64,000 nucleotides of DNA from positions 2,728,001-2,792,000 of the forward strand of contig NZ_CP024202.1 in assembly GCF_003932755.1 (NCBI RefSeq), in the 5' to 3' direction. Positions 17,597 to 26,237 of this stretch are shown one piece after another. The notes beneath the pieces were generated by a model. The model had not been told where the DNA came from. It saw nothing but the letters and a program-made list of their open reading frames with translations, and ran no database searches. This DNA is from Methylomicrobium sp. wino1 (GTDB lineage Bacteria; Pseudomonadota; Gammaproteobacteria; Methylococcales; Methylomonadaceae). The first letter of the stretch is position 1. Each line of letters begins with the position of its first letter. Both the position numbers and the translations under genes were made by a program.

Positions 17597-19579
17597 ATGG
17601 ATAGTATTAAAACCAGCGACAGCACGACCCTTTCCAACTTCATCTGGAAAATAGCCGACGACCTGTGGGGCGACTTCAAACACACCGACTTTGCCCGCAT
17701 CATCATTCCCTTACTGCTGCTGCGCCGCCTCGAATGCGTGCTGGAGCCGACCAAGGACGTCGTGCTCAAAGAATACGACAACGAAAAAGACTCCGGCATC
17801 GATCTCGATCTGATCTTGCCGTCCTTCTCCGGCTTGCCGTTTTACAACATCAGCCGGTATACGCTGGATACGCTCGGTGGTACGAACACCCGCGCCAATC
17901 TGGAAGACTACATCAGTAAGTTCAGCGCCAATGTGCGCGTGATCTTTGAAGAATTCGGCTTCATCAACACGATACACGAATTGGACAAAGCCCGCCTGCT
18001 GTACCGTATGACGCGGCAGTTCGCGGCTATCGACCTGCATCCGGAAATGGTCTCCGACCGGGTGATGTCCAATGCCTATGAAGACCTGATCCGGCAGTTT
18101 GCCGCCAGCATCAACGAAAAGGCCGGGGAATTCATGACCCCGAAAGACGTGGTGCGCCTGGCGACCAAACTGGTACTGGTTCCGGATGAAGCCGTGTTCT
18201 CGGAAAAAGGCGTCATCCGCACCGTGTACGACCCGGCCTGCGGCCTGCTCGGTTTTATCAGCGACGCCGTCGACCAGATCAAGCAACTGGGCTCCACCGC
18301 CACCATCGTGCCTTACGGTCAGGAACTGGACCCGAAAACCCATGCCATGGCGCTCACCGCCATGCTGATTCGCGGCTACAAGTCCGAAAACATCGCCCAA
18401 GGCAGCACGCTATCCAACGACAAGCACCGCGACAAACGCTTCCACTACGGGCTGGCCAATCCGCCGTTCGGCATCAAATGGGACAAGGACAAAGACGCCG
18501 TCGAGAAAGAACACAAGGAACTGGGCTACGCAGGACGTTTCGGTCCGGGCCTGCCGCGCGTCAGCGACGGCTCGATGCTGTTTTTGCTGAATTTGGTCGG
18601 CAAAATGGAGCGTCCGGAACACGGCGGCGGCCGGGTCGGCATCGTGCTGTCCGGATCGCCGCTGTTTACCGGCGACGCCGGTTCCGGCGAGAGCGAAATA
18701 CGCCGCTGGTTGCTGGAGCAGGATCTGGTCGAAGCCATCGTCGCACTGCCGACCGATATGTTCTTCAACACCGGCATCGGCACCTATGTGTGGATTCTCT
18801 CCAACCACAAAGAAAAACAACGCAAAGGCAAGGTGCAATTGATCAACCTGAGCGATACCTGGACCGCGATGCGCAAATCCGAAGGTACCAAGCGCCGCTT
18901 TCTGAGCGATGCACAGATCGACGAGGTCGTGCGCGAATACGAGGCCTTCGCGGAAACCGAACGCAGCAAAATTTTCAACACCACCGACTTCGCCTACCGT
19001 AAGGTCGCGATCAAGCGTCCGCTCAAAGCCAAGCTGGTGATCAGCAAAGAAAGGATCAAAACCCTGTTCGAGCAAAAGGCCTTCGAAAAGCTCGACGAAG
19101 CGCAGCAAAGCGCCTGGATCGATTTCTTCAGGGAACATCTTGGCGAACAGGAATATCAATGGGCCTTCGAGATCGTCAACGCCAAAAACAAAACCGAAGG
19201 TTTCGGTAAAACCGGCAAGGCGCTGGCCAATGCCTTCATTGCCGCCTTTATCGAGCGCGACGAAGCCGCCGAGCCGGTGCTGGACGACAAAGACCAAGTC
19301 ATTCCCGACACTTCGCTCAACGACAGTGAAAGCATTCCCTTCGGCACGCCGGTAGAAGACTATTTCAAATCCGAAGTGCTGCCGCATGTGCCCGATGCCT
19401 TCATCGACTACAGCGTGCGCGACGCCAAAGACGGCGAGGTCGGTATCGTCGGTAACGAAATCAACTTCAACCGCTACTTCTATAAATACGTGCCTCCCAG
19501 GCCGTTGCATGAGATCGACGCGGATTTGAAGGCTTGCGAGGCTAGGATTCAGGCTTTGTTGGATGAGGTGGCGGAGTGA
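17597..19579 (+). CDS. hsdM: type I restriction-modification system, N6-adenine methyltransferase subunit
   Basis: The 660-residue M subunit modifies adenine in the target set by HsdS and forms the core of the restriction complex. The N-terminal HsdM helical domain (LSNFIWKIADDLWGDFKHTDF, LLLLRRLECVL) is followed by the methyltransferase domain. The catalytic motif IV is intact (YGLANPPFGIKW). SAM-binding motif I reads DPACGLLGF, where the family normally has a GTGG-type glycine loop; this may weaken SAM binding. The C-terminal region with coiled-coil character (ERDEAAEPVLDDKDQ) is of normal length. Its stop overlaps the hsdS start by 4 bp. Confidence 0.93.
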   Translation: MDSIKTSDSTTLSNFIWKIADDLWGDFKHTDFARIIIPLLLLRRLECVLEPTKDVVLKEYDNEKDSGIDLDLILPSFSGLPFYNISRYTLDTLGGTNTRANLEDYISKFSANVRVIFEEFGFINTIHELDKARLLYRMTRQFAAIDLHPEMVSDRVMSNAYEDLIRQFAASINEKAGEFMTPKDVVRLATKLVLVPDEAVFSEKGVIRTVYDPACGLLGFISDAVDQIKQLGSTATIVPYGQELDPKTHAMALTAMLIRGYKSENIAQGSTLSNDKHRDKRFHYGLANPPFGIKWDKDKDAVEKEHKELGYAGRFGPGLPRVSDGSMLFLLNLVGKMERPEHGGGRVGIVLSGSPLFTGDAGSGESEIRRWLLEQDLVEAIVALPTDMFFNTGIGTYVWILSNHKEKQRKGKVQLINLSDTWTAMRKSEGTKRRFLSDAQIDEVVREYEAFAETERSKIFNTTDFAYRKVAIKRPLKAKLVISKERIKTLFEQKAFEKLDEAQQSAWIDFFREHLGEQEYQWAFEIVNAKNKTEGFGKTGKALANAFIAAFIERDEAAEPVLDDKDQVIPDTSLNDSESIPFGTPVEDYFKSEVLPHVPDAFIDYSVRDAKDGEVGIVGNEINFNRYFYKYVPPRPLHEIDADLKACEARIQALLDEVAE

Positions 19580-20871
19580 ATTTTCCGGCTTATTCTGAAT
19601 ATAAGGATTCGGGGGTTGAATGGCTTGGGATGGTTCCTGAGTATTGGCAAATAAGTCGGTTAAAAAATTATGTGCGAATGCGATATGGAGACGCATTGGC
19701 CAGCGATATCAGAAAAAGTGGTGATATTCCTGTCTATGGATCAAATGGACCAGTTGGAACTCATGCTCGCCCAAATACAAGAGCACCTGCCATAATTGTA
19801 GGAAGAAAAGGATCCCATGGAAAAATTGTTTGGGCTGAAAGTGGTGGATTTGTTATCGATACGGCATATGCAATTGACAATTCTGAAACCTCGCAAAATA
19901 TCCGTTGGCTTTACTATTTGTTGCAAATACTCGTACTTGATTCTTTGTCACAGGATACAGGCGTGCCTGGCTTGTCGCGTGATAAGGCTTATCAACTACA
20001 TATAACTATCCCACCTAAAAAAGAACAGGAATCTATCGCCAACTTCCTCGACCGCGAAACCGCCCGCATCGACAAGCTGATTGCCGAAAAGCAAAACTTT
20101 ATCAAGCTGCTGAAAGAAAAGCGCCAAGCGCTGATCAGCCACGTCGTCACCAAAGGCCTGAATCCCAACGTTAAAATGAAAGACTCCGGCATCGAGTGGA
20201 TCGGCGAGGTGCCGGTGCATTGGGATGATACAAAAATTAAACATGTTTTGAAATCAGTTACTTCAGGCACGAGTGTAAATGCGGCTGACAATCCTGCAAA
20301 TAATGATCAAATTGGTGTATTGAAAACCAGTGCAGTCTATGGAGGAGATTTTAATTACAGAAAAAACAAAACAGTGATCACTGAGGAAGTTGACCGCGTT
20401 ACTTGTCCTTTGAAAAAAGGAACTTTAATTGTTAGTCGAATGAATACACCTGAATTAGTAGGTGCAGCCGGTTTCGTCGATGAGGCCCCTTCAAACATTT
20501 TTTTACCTGATCGATTGTGGCAAGTGGAGTTCACTGGTGCTGTAGAAACTAAATTCATTCATTATTGGACTTTGACAAGTAGTTATAGGCATCAAGTCAA
20601 ATTATCTTGTGATGGAACAAGCTCTACTATGCAAAATATTTCCCAAGATGCTTTTAAAAATTATGTATTTACTGCGCCGATTCGTGATGAGCAAATAGAG
20701 ATTGTTGAATTTGTGAATGAAAAATTTAAGGTTCTTTCACTGCTAGAGCTAGAAACGCAGAAATCAATCGATTTTCTAAAAGAACACCGCACAGCCCTAA
20801 TCAGCGCCGCCGTGACCGGCAAAATCGACGTGCGTCATAATAACTGTTGCCCGCCAAACCGTTCGTGCTGA
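19576..20871 (+). CDS. hsdS: type I restriction-modification system, specificity subunit
   Basis: The 431-residue S subunit determines the bipartite DNA target. Two variable target-recognition domains (about residues 1-150 and 205-375) alternate with conserved helical spacers: PPKKEQESIANFLDRETARIDKLIAEKQ near 150, and the equivalent RDEQIEIVEFVNEKFKVLSLLELETQKS near 378. Both recognition domains are markedly AT-richer than the conserved parts, as expected for horizontally exchanged specificity segments. The protein normally ends at AAVTGKIDV. The last dozen residues (RHNNCCPPNRSC) are encoded by the beginning of a palindromic repeat that has invaded the 3' end. Confidence 0.92.
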   Translation: MNFPAYSEYKDSGVEWLGMVPEYWQISRLKNYVRMRYGDALASDIRKSGDIPVYGSNGPVGTHARPNTRAPAIIVGRKGSHGKIVWAESGGFVIDTAYAIDNSETSQNIRWLYYLLQILVLDSLSQDTGVPGLSRDKAYQLHITIPPKKEQESIANFLDRETARIDKLIAEKQNFIKLLKEKRQALISHVVTKGLNPNVKMKDSGIEWIGEVPVHWDDTKIKHVLKSVTSGTSVNAADNPANNDQIGVLKTSAVYGGDFNYRKNKTVITEEVDRVTCPLKKGTLIVSRMNTPELVGAAGFVDEAPSNIFLPDRLWQVEFTGAVETKFIHYWTLTSSYRHQVKLSCDGTSSTMQNISQDAFKNYVFTAPIRDEQIEIVEFVNEKFKVLSLLELETQKSIDFLKEHRTALISAAVTGKIDVRHNNCCPPNRSC

Positions 20872-20985
20872 GCTTGTCGAAGCATGAACGGTTTGGCGCG
20901 GGGTGGGCGCCGGATTTCCCCGTCCATCCTTCGACAGGGCTCTCCTGAGCATAGCCGAAGGGCTCAGGACTAACGGGAAAATCCT
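20862..20985. repeat. TTCGACAG-type palindromic repeat, copy 2
   Basis: It contains CCGTTCGTGCTGAGCTTGTCGAAGC followed by its inverse GCATGAACGG, then CCTTCGACAGGGCTCTCCTGAGC and GCCGAAGGGCTCAGGAC. It overlaps the last codons of hsdS and ends just before the GIY-YIG gene. The same modules are at 17335 and 21494. Confidence 0.75.
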
Positions 20986-21022
20986 TGTACCCCCAGAGAA
21001 CAACGAATAACAAGGAGGCAAA

Positions 21023-21340
21023 ATGTTTTGGGTTTATATTCTTCGCTGCGCCGATGGCAGTTACTACACGGGCCATACCGATGATATTGACAGGCGAATG
21101 GCGCAACATCAGGCAGGCGAATGTTGCGGATATACCGCTTCACGTCTTCCCGTGCAGTGCATCTGGTCTCAGGAAACCAATACCCGAGAAGAAGCGTTAG
21201 CGGCAGAGCGCCAAATAAATGGTTGGAGTCGAAAAAAGAAAGAAGCCATGATGCGCGGTGATTGGGAAGAAGTTAGCCGCCTTGCGCGGAGTAAATCCGC
21301 TCATCCTTCGACAGGCTCAGGACGAACGGATTTACTTTGA
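21023..21340 (+). CDS. GIY-YIG domain protein (UPF0213 type)
   Basis: A 105-residue single-domain GIY-YIG protein. WVYILRCADGSYYTGHTDDIDRRMAQHQAG carries the two-part motif (Y-x-L and Y-T-G) and the catalytic Arg. EEALAAERQINGWSRKKKEAMM contains the conserved Glu. AAGGAGG lies 5 bp before the ATG. The normal protein would end near RSKS; the last residues (AHPSTGSGRTDLL) are read from a TTCGACAG-type repeat at 21293. Such small GIY-YIG proteins are widespread, and a repair or mobile nuclease role is assumed. It is not a known part of type I restriction systems. Confidence 0.88.
   Translation: MFWVYILRCADGSYYTGHTDDIDRRMAQHQAGECCGYTASRLPVQCIWSQETNTREEALAAERQINGWSRKKKEAMMRGDWEEVSRLARSKSAHPSTGSGRTDLL
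21293..21340. repeat. TTCGACAG-type palindromic repeat, copy 3
   Basis: GTAAATCCG (21292-21300) pairs with CGGATTTAC (21330-21338), and CCTTCGACAGGCTCAGGACGA lies in between. It forms the 3' end of the GIY-YIG reading frame. Confidence 0.65.
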
Positions 21341-21493
21341 TCAGCGTCTGCTGTTTCCCAAGCTCCTGGGGCTGTGAAAGTATTGGCGAATACATCATAA
21401 AAAATTTATTCACCATGAAGAGCATGAAGAAAAACCTTTATATCAATAACTTAATTCTTCATCCTATAATAGAGCAGTTAAGGCTTGAAAAAT

Positions 21494-21650
21494 CCCGTTC
21501 GTCCTGAGCCCTTCGGCTACGCTCAGGAGAGCCCTGTCGAAGGATGGATGGGATTTTTCAATTACCCGGTGGGTGAGCGTGTTGTAGGCTGTCCACGCTT
21601 CGACTTTGCTCAGCGCGAACGGTCTACAACACATACCAACTGCTCTTTTT
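21494..21650. repeat. TTCGACAG-type repeat (copy 4) plus GTGTTGTAG hairpin
   Basis: AAAAATCCCGTTCGTCCTGAGCCC at 21487-21510 is inverted relative to GTCGAAGGATGGATGGGATTTTT at 21538-21558, giving one long imperfect hairpin. Next to it, GTGTTGTAG (21579-21587) pairs with CTACAACAC (21624-21632), followed by GCTCTTTTTAGG. The second hairpin and its flank recur at 26021-26096. The region 21341-21679 otherwise contains no recognisable gene; in particular there is no higB toxin in front of higA. Confidence 0.7.
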
Positions 21651-21679
21651 AGGTTTATTACCATTGAAAGAGGTAGACC

Positions 21680-22042
21680 ATGAGCATTTCTATTGATGAG
21701 ATTGATTCCGTGGATTTTTCTGATGTAACTGACATCAGCGGTGGCAAGCTGCCGCCCGTTCACCCGGGTGAAATCTTGCTGGAAGAGTTTCTCAAGCCGC
21801 TAGGCATCACTCAGTACCGGCTTGCCAAAGGAATTAACGTGCCGCAGCGGCGTATCGGTGAAATCGTTGCCGGTAAACGCGCCATCACCGCTGATACAGG
21901 ACTGCGTTTGTCGCGTTTTTTCGGTATGAGTGAGGGTTTTTGGGTGGGTTTGCAAACCGATTACGATACGGCAAAAGCCAAGGATGCCTTGGGCGAGGCG
22001 TTGACGCGCATTCATCGATTTGAAGCATCGGCGGCAGGCTGA
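21680..22042 (+). CDS. higA: HigA-family antitoxin, apparently orphan
   Basis: A 120-residue XRE-type helix-turn-helix protein of the HigA family: LPPVHPGEILLEEFLKPLGITQYRLAKGINVPQRRIGEIVAGKRAITADTGLRLSRFFGMSEGFWVGLQTDYD. It has an acidic N-terminal extension of about 20 residues. GAGGT lies 8 bp before the start. In a HigBA module the RelE-like toxin gene precedes higA; here the upstream 340 bp contain only repeats, and downstream also only repeats follow. It may be an orphan antitoxin or a regulator of the surrounding restriction genes. DNA binding is nearly certain; partner and target are unknown. Confidence 0.88.
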   Translation: MSISIDEIDSVDFSDVTDISGGKLPPVHPGEILLEEFLKPLGITQYRLAKGINVPQRRIGEIVAGKRAITADTGLRLSRFFGMSEGFWVGLQTDYDTAKAKDALGEALTRIHRFEASAAG

Positions 22043-22080
22043 AGCCATGCGACAGAGGGATTCGTGCCTCGACGCAATTT

Positions 22081-22155
22081 TAAGTTAACGAAACCGGGTT
22101 TTGTTTAACTAAAGGGCGGGCTAAGTTAACGGAAACGGCTTTTTTTTAACTTAGC
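22081..22155. repeat. two tandem AGTTAAC hairpins
   Basis: TAAGTTAACGAAACCGGGTT with GTTTAACTA is followed by TAAGTTAACGGAAACGGC with TTTAACTTA. Each half forms its own stem, and the second ends in a T-rich run, so it could terminate transcription from higA. Confidence 0.5.
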
Positions 22156-22275
22156 GGGTCAGTGATTCAATGTTGACGTGAAAAGCGAACGGCTCCGATG
22201 ACCTCACCGAAGCACGATCGGAGACTTCCAATCCATTTAGGGGGCGGGGCTAATCGATATTCCGCCGAATGGCAA

Positions 22276-22466
22276 TTTAGGAATATGCACAAAATAACTT
22301 ATACAATTAGTAGGCTTTGTGGCGGTTTGGTGACTCGCTTGACAGGACGCCGTGAATACGTCCATGTAGGCTTGACGGCGGCTATCCCTGCCGCCGACAC
22401 CTGTCAATCGAGCCACCAAACCCCCTTCCGACAGTTGTCTAAGTTATTTCATGCTCGTTCCTTAGC
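22276..22466. repeat. palindromic repeat, family 2, empty-site copy
   Basis: Nested inverted repeats: AATAACTT (22293-22300) with AAGTTATT (22441-22448); GGTTTGGTGACTCGCTTGACAG with CTGTCAATCGAGCCACCAAACC; and a central GACGGCGGC/GCCGCCGAC hairpin. The core GCCGTGAATACGTCC is uninterrupted, unlike the copies at 39639 and 52459. The element ends 30 bp before hsdR. Confidence 0.78.
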
Positions 22467-22496
22467 AAGGTATTAAACAACAATCCGGATCAGAGC

Positions 22497-25400
22497 ATGG
22501 CAGCCCATCACGAAGTTCACTTAGAAACCTACATCGTCAAAAAACTGGTCGAAAACGGCTGGGTGGAGGGCGCCGATAGTCATTACGACCCGGTGCGGGC
22601 GTTGTACCCCGAAGATGTGGTGAGCTGGATTAAAACCTCTCAGCCTCAAACCTGGGAAAAACTCACCCGATTGAATGGCGGCGATGCCGATAAAGCGGTG
22701 TTGGATAGGCTGGAGAAAGCGCTGGCGGCCAAAACCGGCGGCACCATCAAGGTGCTTCGCCAAGGTTTCGATATCGCGGGCGCGGGCAATGTCGCGATGA
22801 GCCAGGCCGCCCCGGAGGACGACCGCAACAGCAAGGAGGTCGCGAAATACCGAAACAACATTCTGCGCGTGGTGCGGCAATTGAAATACTGCCCCACGCG
22901 AGAGTGGGCGATTGATTTGGGCTTTTTCATCAATGGGATTCCCGTGGCGACGGTAGAACTAAAAACCGATTTTACCCAGGCCATCGAGGATGCGATTTGG
23001 CAATACAAGCGCGACCGCTTGCCGCAAGATCCGATAACCCGGCGTAAAGAGCCCTTGTTGACCTTCAGACGCGGCGCCGTCGTGCATTTTGCGATGAGTG
23101 ACAGCGAGATTGCAATGACCACCAAGCTGGACGGCGAGAAGACTTTCTTTTTACCCTTCAACAAAGGCAATGAGGGTCATGCGGGCAATAAGGCCCGCGA
23201 CGACGGCGAATATCCAGTGGCTTACTTTTGGGAGGAAATTTGTCAACGCGATGCCTGGCTGCGCATCTTTCACAGCTTCGTGTATGTGGAAACCAAGGAT
23301 ACGGTCGACAAGTTCGGCATGCCTTACAAAGCCGAGACCTTGATCTTCCCCCGGTATCACCAGTTTGAAGCGGTGAATGCGATGATCGCGGATGCCAAGG
23401 CGCTGGGTCCGGGTCAGCAGTATTTGTGCGAACATTCTGCCGGGTCCGGCAAAACCAGCACCATCGCCTGGACGGCTCACGATCTGATCAAACTGCGCTA
23501 TCCCGATGGCAATGCCTATTTCAACTCGGTGATTATCGTGACCGACCGAACTGTGTTGGACGCTCAGTTGCAAGATGCGGTCAAACAATTGGATCACCAG
23601 TTCGGCGTGATCGAAACCATTGATGCCAATCTGCGCGGAGGCCGGTCCAAAAGTCACCGGTTGGCTGAAGCCCTCAAGCAGGGCGTCCCGATCATCGTCG
23701 TGACCATTCAAACCTTCCCGTTTGCGATGGAAGCCATTTTGACCGAGCAATCGCTGAAAAACCGTCATTTCGCGGTGATCATCGACGAGGCGCATACCTC
23801 GCAAACCGGTTCTACCGCCCAAGGTTTGAGGGCGGCGCTGTCCTTGGATTCCAAGACAAAGCTCGAAGAGATGACTCTGGAGGAGGTGTTGTTGGAGATT
23901 CAGAAATCCCGTGTGCGGCCCGCCAATGTCAGCCATTTTGCGTTTACCGCAACGCCGAAACACAGCACGTTTACGCTGTTCGGTAGACCGGAAAACCCGG
24001 ACTTGCCGGTATCGGACGACAACAAGCCGGTAGCCTTTCATCGCTATACACAGCGGCAAGCGATTGAGGAGGGCTTTATTCTCGATGTGCTTAGAAACTA
24101 TACGCCGTATTCGCAAGCCGTTCGTTTGGGCGATCAGGGGCTAAACGATAAACGCGTGGACAAAAAATTCGCCCGCCGATCGCTGGCGCGCTGGAAGTCG
24201 CTGCATCCGACGATCGTTTCTCAGAAAGTGGAGTTCATCATCGATCATTTCACCCGGAATATTGCGGGGCTTTTGAACGGCGAGGCAAAAGCCATGGTGG
24301 TCACCGGCGGGCGGGCTCAGGCGGTCAAATATAAATTGGCTTTCGATCGATACATTAAAAAACACAATCTCCAACATATCAAAGCCTTGGTCGCATTCTC
24401 CGGCAAGGTGGAAGGTCAATCGCTCGGCAAAGACGACGAGAAGGATTCCCTCGGTATCGATATCGAAAAGGAATACACCGAATACAATCTCAATCCCGAA
24501 GCCACGGGAGACTTGCGTCAGGAATTCGAGCGTTCCGAATACCGCGTGATGATCGTCGCGAATAAATTCCAGACCGGTTTCAATCAACCGAAGCTGGTGG
24601 GCATGTATTTGGATAAGAAAGTCAGCGGCGTCGAAGCGGTGCAAACGCTGAATCGCCTCAACCGGACCTATCCGGGCAAGGACGTGACTTATATCATCGA
24701 TTTCGTCAACGACCCGAAAACCATTCTGGATGCCTTCAAGCAATACGACGACGGCGCGGAATTGGAGTCCGTTCAAGATTGCAATGTCGTCTATGACGCG
24801 AAGGCGCTATTGGACAATGCGGGCATCTACCAATTCGAAGACCTCGAAGCTTTCAAAAAGGCCAGAGGCAAAGCGGTTCTCGGCAAGGAATCGGACGAAA
24901 GCCTGCATAAAAAGCTCTATAGCGCGACCCAGCGGCCTACGGACGTCTTCAACAGCAAATTGAAAATACTGTCGGACGCGATCGAAAAATGGGATGCCGC
25001 GATCGACAATGCGGTAGCGGAAGGCGATAAAAAAGGGCGGGAATACGCGGAAGCTCAGCGCAGCGAATTCGCGAAGGCGCGGGAAGGTTTGATGCGTTTC
25101 AAAACCGATCTGGGCCGCTTCGTGCGAATCTACAACTACATTGCGCAATTGGTCGAACTCGGCGATGCGGAACTGGAAAATTTCGCCGCGTTCGCGAAGA
25201 TTTACAGTAAACGCCTGGCGGGCATCTCCCCCGAACAGATCGATCTGACCGGGCTGGTGCTGGCGAACTATCAAATCCGGGCCGAGCAAAAAGTCGATGA
25301 GGAAGGCGAAAAATATCTGCTAAAACCGATCAAGCCGAATGAAGCGGAGCCGAGCGACAGGGAAAAAGAGTTTATCAGTCAAATCATTGCGCGGATGAAT

Positions 25401-25697
25401 GAGCTGTTCGGCGATATTTCCGGCGATGTGGGGCAACGGCACTTTACCTCCCAGATTGTCGATATTGCGATGAGAAATAATCGCGTGACGGAGCAGGTGG
25501 AAAACAACACCAAAGAGCAGGCATTGCAGGGCGATTTGCCTCGGGTTGTTCGGGCGGCAACGGTTGACGCGATGAAATCGCATAATGATTTGGCTAGGGT
25601 GCTGTTGAAAGATAAGCAAACTATGGGCGCGTTTTTCGACCTCGTTTACGACATTATGAAGCGTGGAGACGCCAAGGATCTGATTGATCGGCCTTGA
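22497..25697 (+). CDS. hsdR: type I restriction-modification system, restriction subunit
   Basis: The 1066-residue R subunit translocates and cleaves unmodified DNA. The N-terminal PD-(D/E)xK nuclease is visible as LGFFINGIPVATVELKTDF. The helicase motifs follow: Walker A HSAGSGKTSTIAW (near residue 315), VIIVTDRTVLDAQL, DEAHTS, FTATPKHSTF and, in the second RecA domain, MIVANKFQTGFNQPKLVGMYLDKKVSGVEAVQTLNRLNRTYPGK. The C-terminal helical domain is complete. It lies 1.6 kb from hsdS, separated by the GIY-YIG gene, higA and several repeats; normally the genes are closer. All three subunits are present, so the system is probably active unless HsdM motif I is defective. Confidence 0.95.
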   Translation: MAAHHEVHLETYIVKKLVENGWVEGADSHYDPVRALYPEDVVSWIKTSQPQTWEKLTRLNGGDADKAVLDRLEKALAAKTGGTIKVLRQGFDIAGAGNVAMSQAAPEDDRNSKEVAKYRNNILRVVRQLKYCPTREWAIDLGFFINGIPVATVELKTDFTQAIEDAIWQYKRDRLPQDPITRRKEPLLTFRRGAVVHFAMSDSEIAMTTKLDGEKTFFLPFNKGNEGHAGNKARDDGEYPVAYFWEEICQRDAWLRIFHSFVYVETKDTVDKFGMPYKAETLIFPRYHQFEAVNAMIADAKALGPGQQYLCEHSAGSGKTSTIAWTAHDLIKLRYPDGNAYFNSVIIVTDRTVLDAQLQDAVKQLDHQFGVIETIDANLRGGRSKSHRLAEALKQGVPIIVVTIQTFPFAMEAILTEQSLKNRHFAVIIDEAHTSQTGSTAQGLRAALSLDSKTKLEEMTLEEVLLEIQKSRVRPANVSHFAFTATPKHSTFTLFGRPENPDLPVSDDNKPVAFHRYTQRQAIEEGFILDVLRNYTPYSQAVRLGDQGLNDKRVDKKFARRSLARWKSLHPTIVSQKVEFIIDHFTRNIAGLLNGEAKAMVVTGGRAQAVKYKLAFDRYIKKHNLQHIKALVAFSGKVEGQSLGKDDEKDSLGIDIEKEYTEYNLNPEATGDLRQEFERSEYRVMIVANKFQTGFNQPKLVGMYLDKKVSGVEAVQTLNRLNRTYPGKDVTYIIDFVNDPKTILDAFKQYDDGAELESVQDCNVVYDAKALLDNAGIYQFEDLEAFKKARGKAVLGKESDESLHKKLYSATQRPTDVFNSKLKILSDAIEKWDAAIDNAVAEGDKKGREYAEAQRSEFAKAREGLMRFKTDLGRFVRIYNYIAQLVELGDAELENFAAFAKIYSKRLAGISPEQIDLTGLVLANYQIRAEQKVDEEGEKYLLKPIKPNEAEPSDREKEFISQIIARMNELFGDISGDVGQRHFTSQIVDIAMRNNRVTEQVENNTKEQALQGDLPRVVRAATVDAMKSHNDLARVLLKDKQTMGAFFDLVYDIMKRGDAKDLIDRP

Positions 25698-26237
25698 TTT
25701 GCCGACGTTATTCGGCAGTTTTAACCGGCTTAAGAATACAGGCCCAATTTGCCTTAATGCCCGTTGAATAAAGTAGTGAGGACTGAGATGCTTGAATCGA
25801 ATACATCTTCGATAAACTTGCTATCGATTGACCGTGACGCTTCAAATTGATGCGCTATTGAATAGTGGATAGTTAAATTGACTCTGACACCAATTTATTC
25901 AGTGACACGAACAGATGCTCTAGTTAAACCTAACGATCATGAAGGTTTGTCCATCGCCCCGGCAAATGAAAGTGCGAGGCGTGGCGGAGGGTAGCTTGAG
26001 GCTTCACCAAGCCGGTGAAAGTGTTGTAGCCCCTTCATGCTTCGACATGGCTCAGCACGAACAGTCTACAACACATGCCAATAGCTCTTTTTAGGTTAAA
26101 AGGCTAACCGCGCCTTTAGGCGATTCATAAAGAGTGCCCATTGAGGGGATAGCAGAAATAAGCCCCCGGCTCTGTCAATGAGCAACAGAATTGAATCAAT
26201 TTTAGTCATTAACACTGGATTTTCCGGGGGCATGTCA
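25698..26237. other. intergenic region between hsdR and cytochrome c peroxidase gene
   Basis: Convergent ends of hsdR and the peroxidase gene. It holds the second copy of the GTGTTGTAG hairpin (GTGTTGTAG 26021-26029, CTACAACAC 26066-26074, then AGCTCTTTTTAGGTT) with a degenerate TTCGACA module. Closer to the peroxidase stop, GCCCCCGG (26162-26169) pairs with CCGGGGGC (26224-26231). No gene is recognisable. Confidence 0.55.

Larger units (their letters stand above)
22043..22496. other. intergenic region upstream of hsdR, made mostly of repeats
   Basis: It holds two similar hairpins at 22081-22155 (each framed by AGTTAAC and its inverse, about 41 bp apart), then the family 2 palindromic element at 22276-22466. 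No gene is seen. The hsdR promoter must lie in or after the palindromic element. Confidence 0.6.

Noticed and set aside
18410..19696. 428-codon open frame on the minus strand opposite hsdM
   Set aside because: A shadow of the hsdM codon pattern; hsdM matches its family over the whole length.
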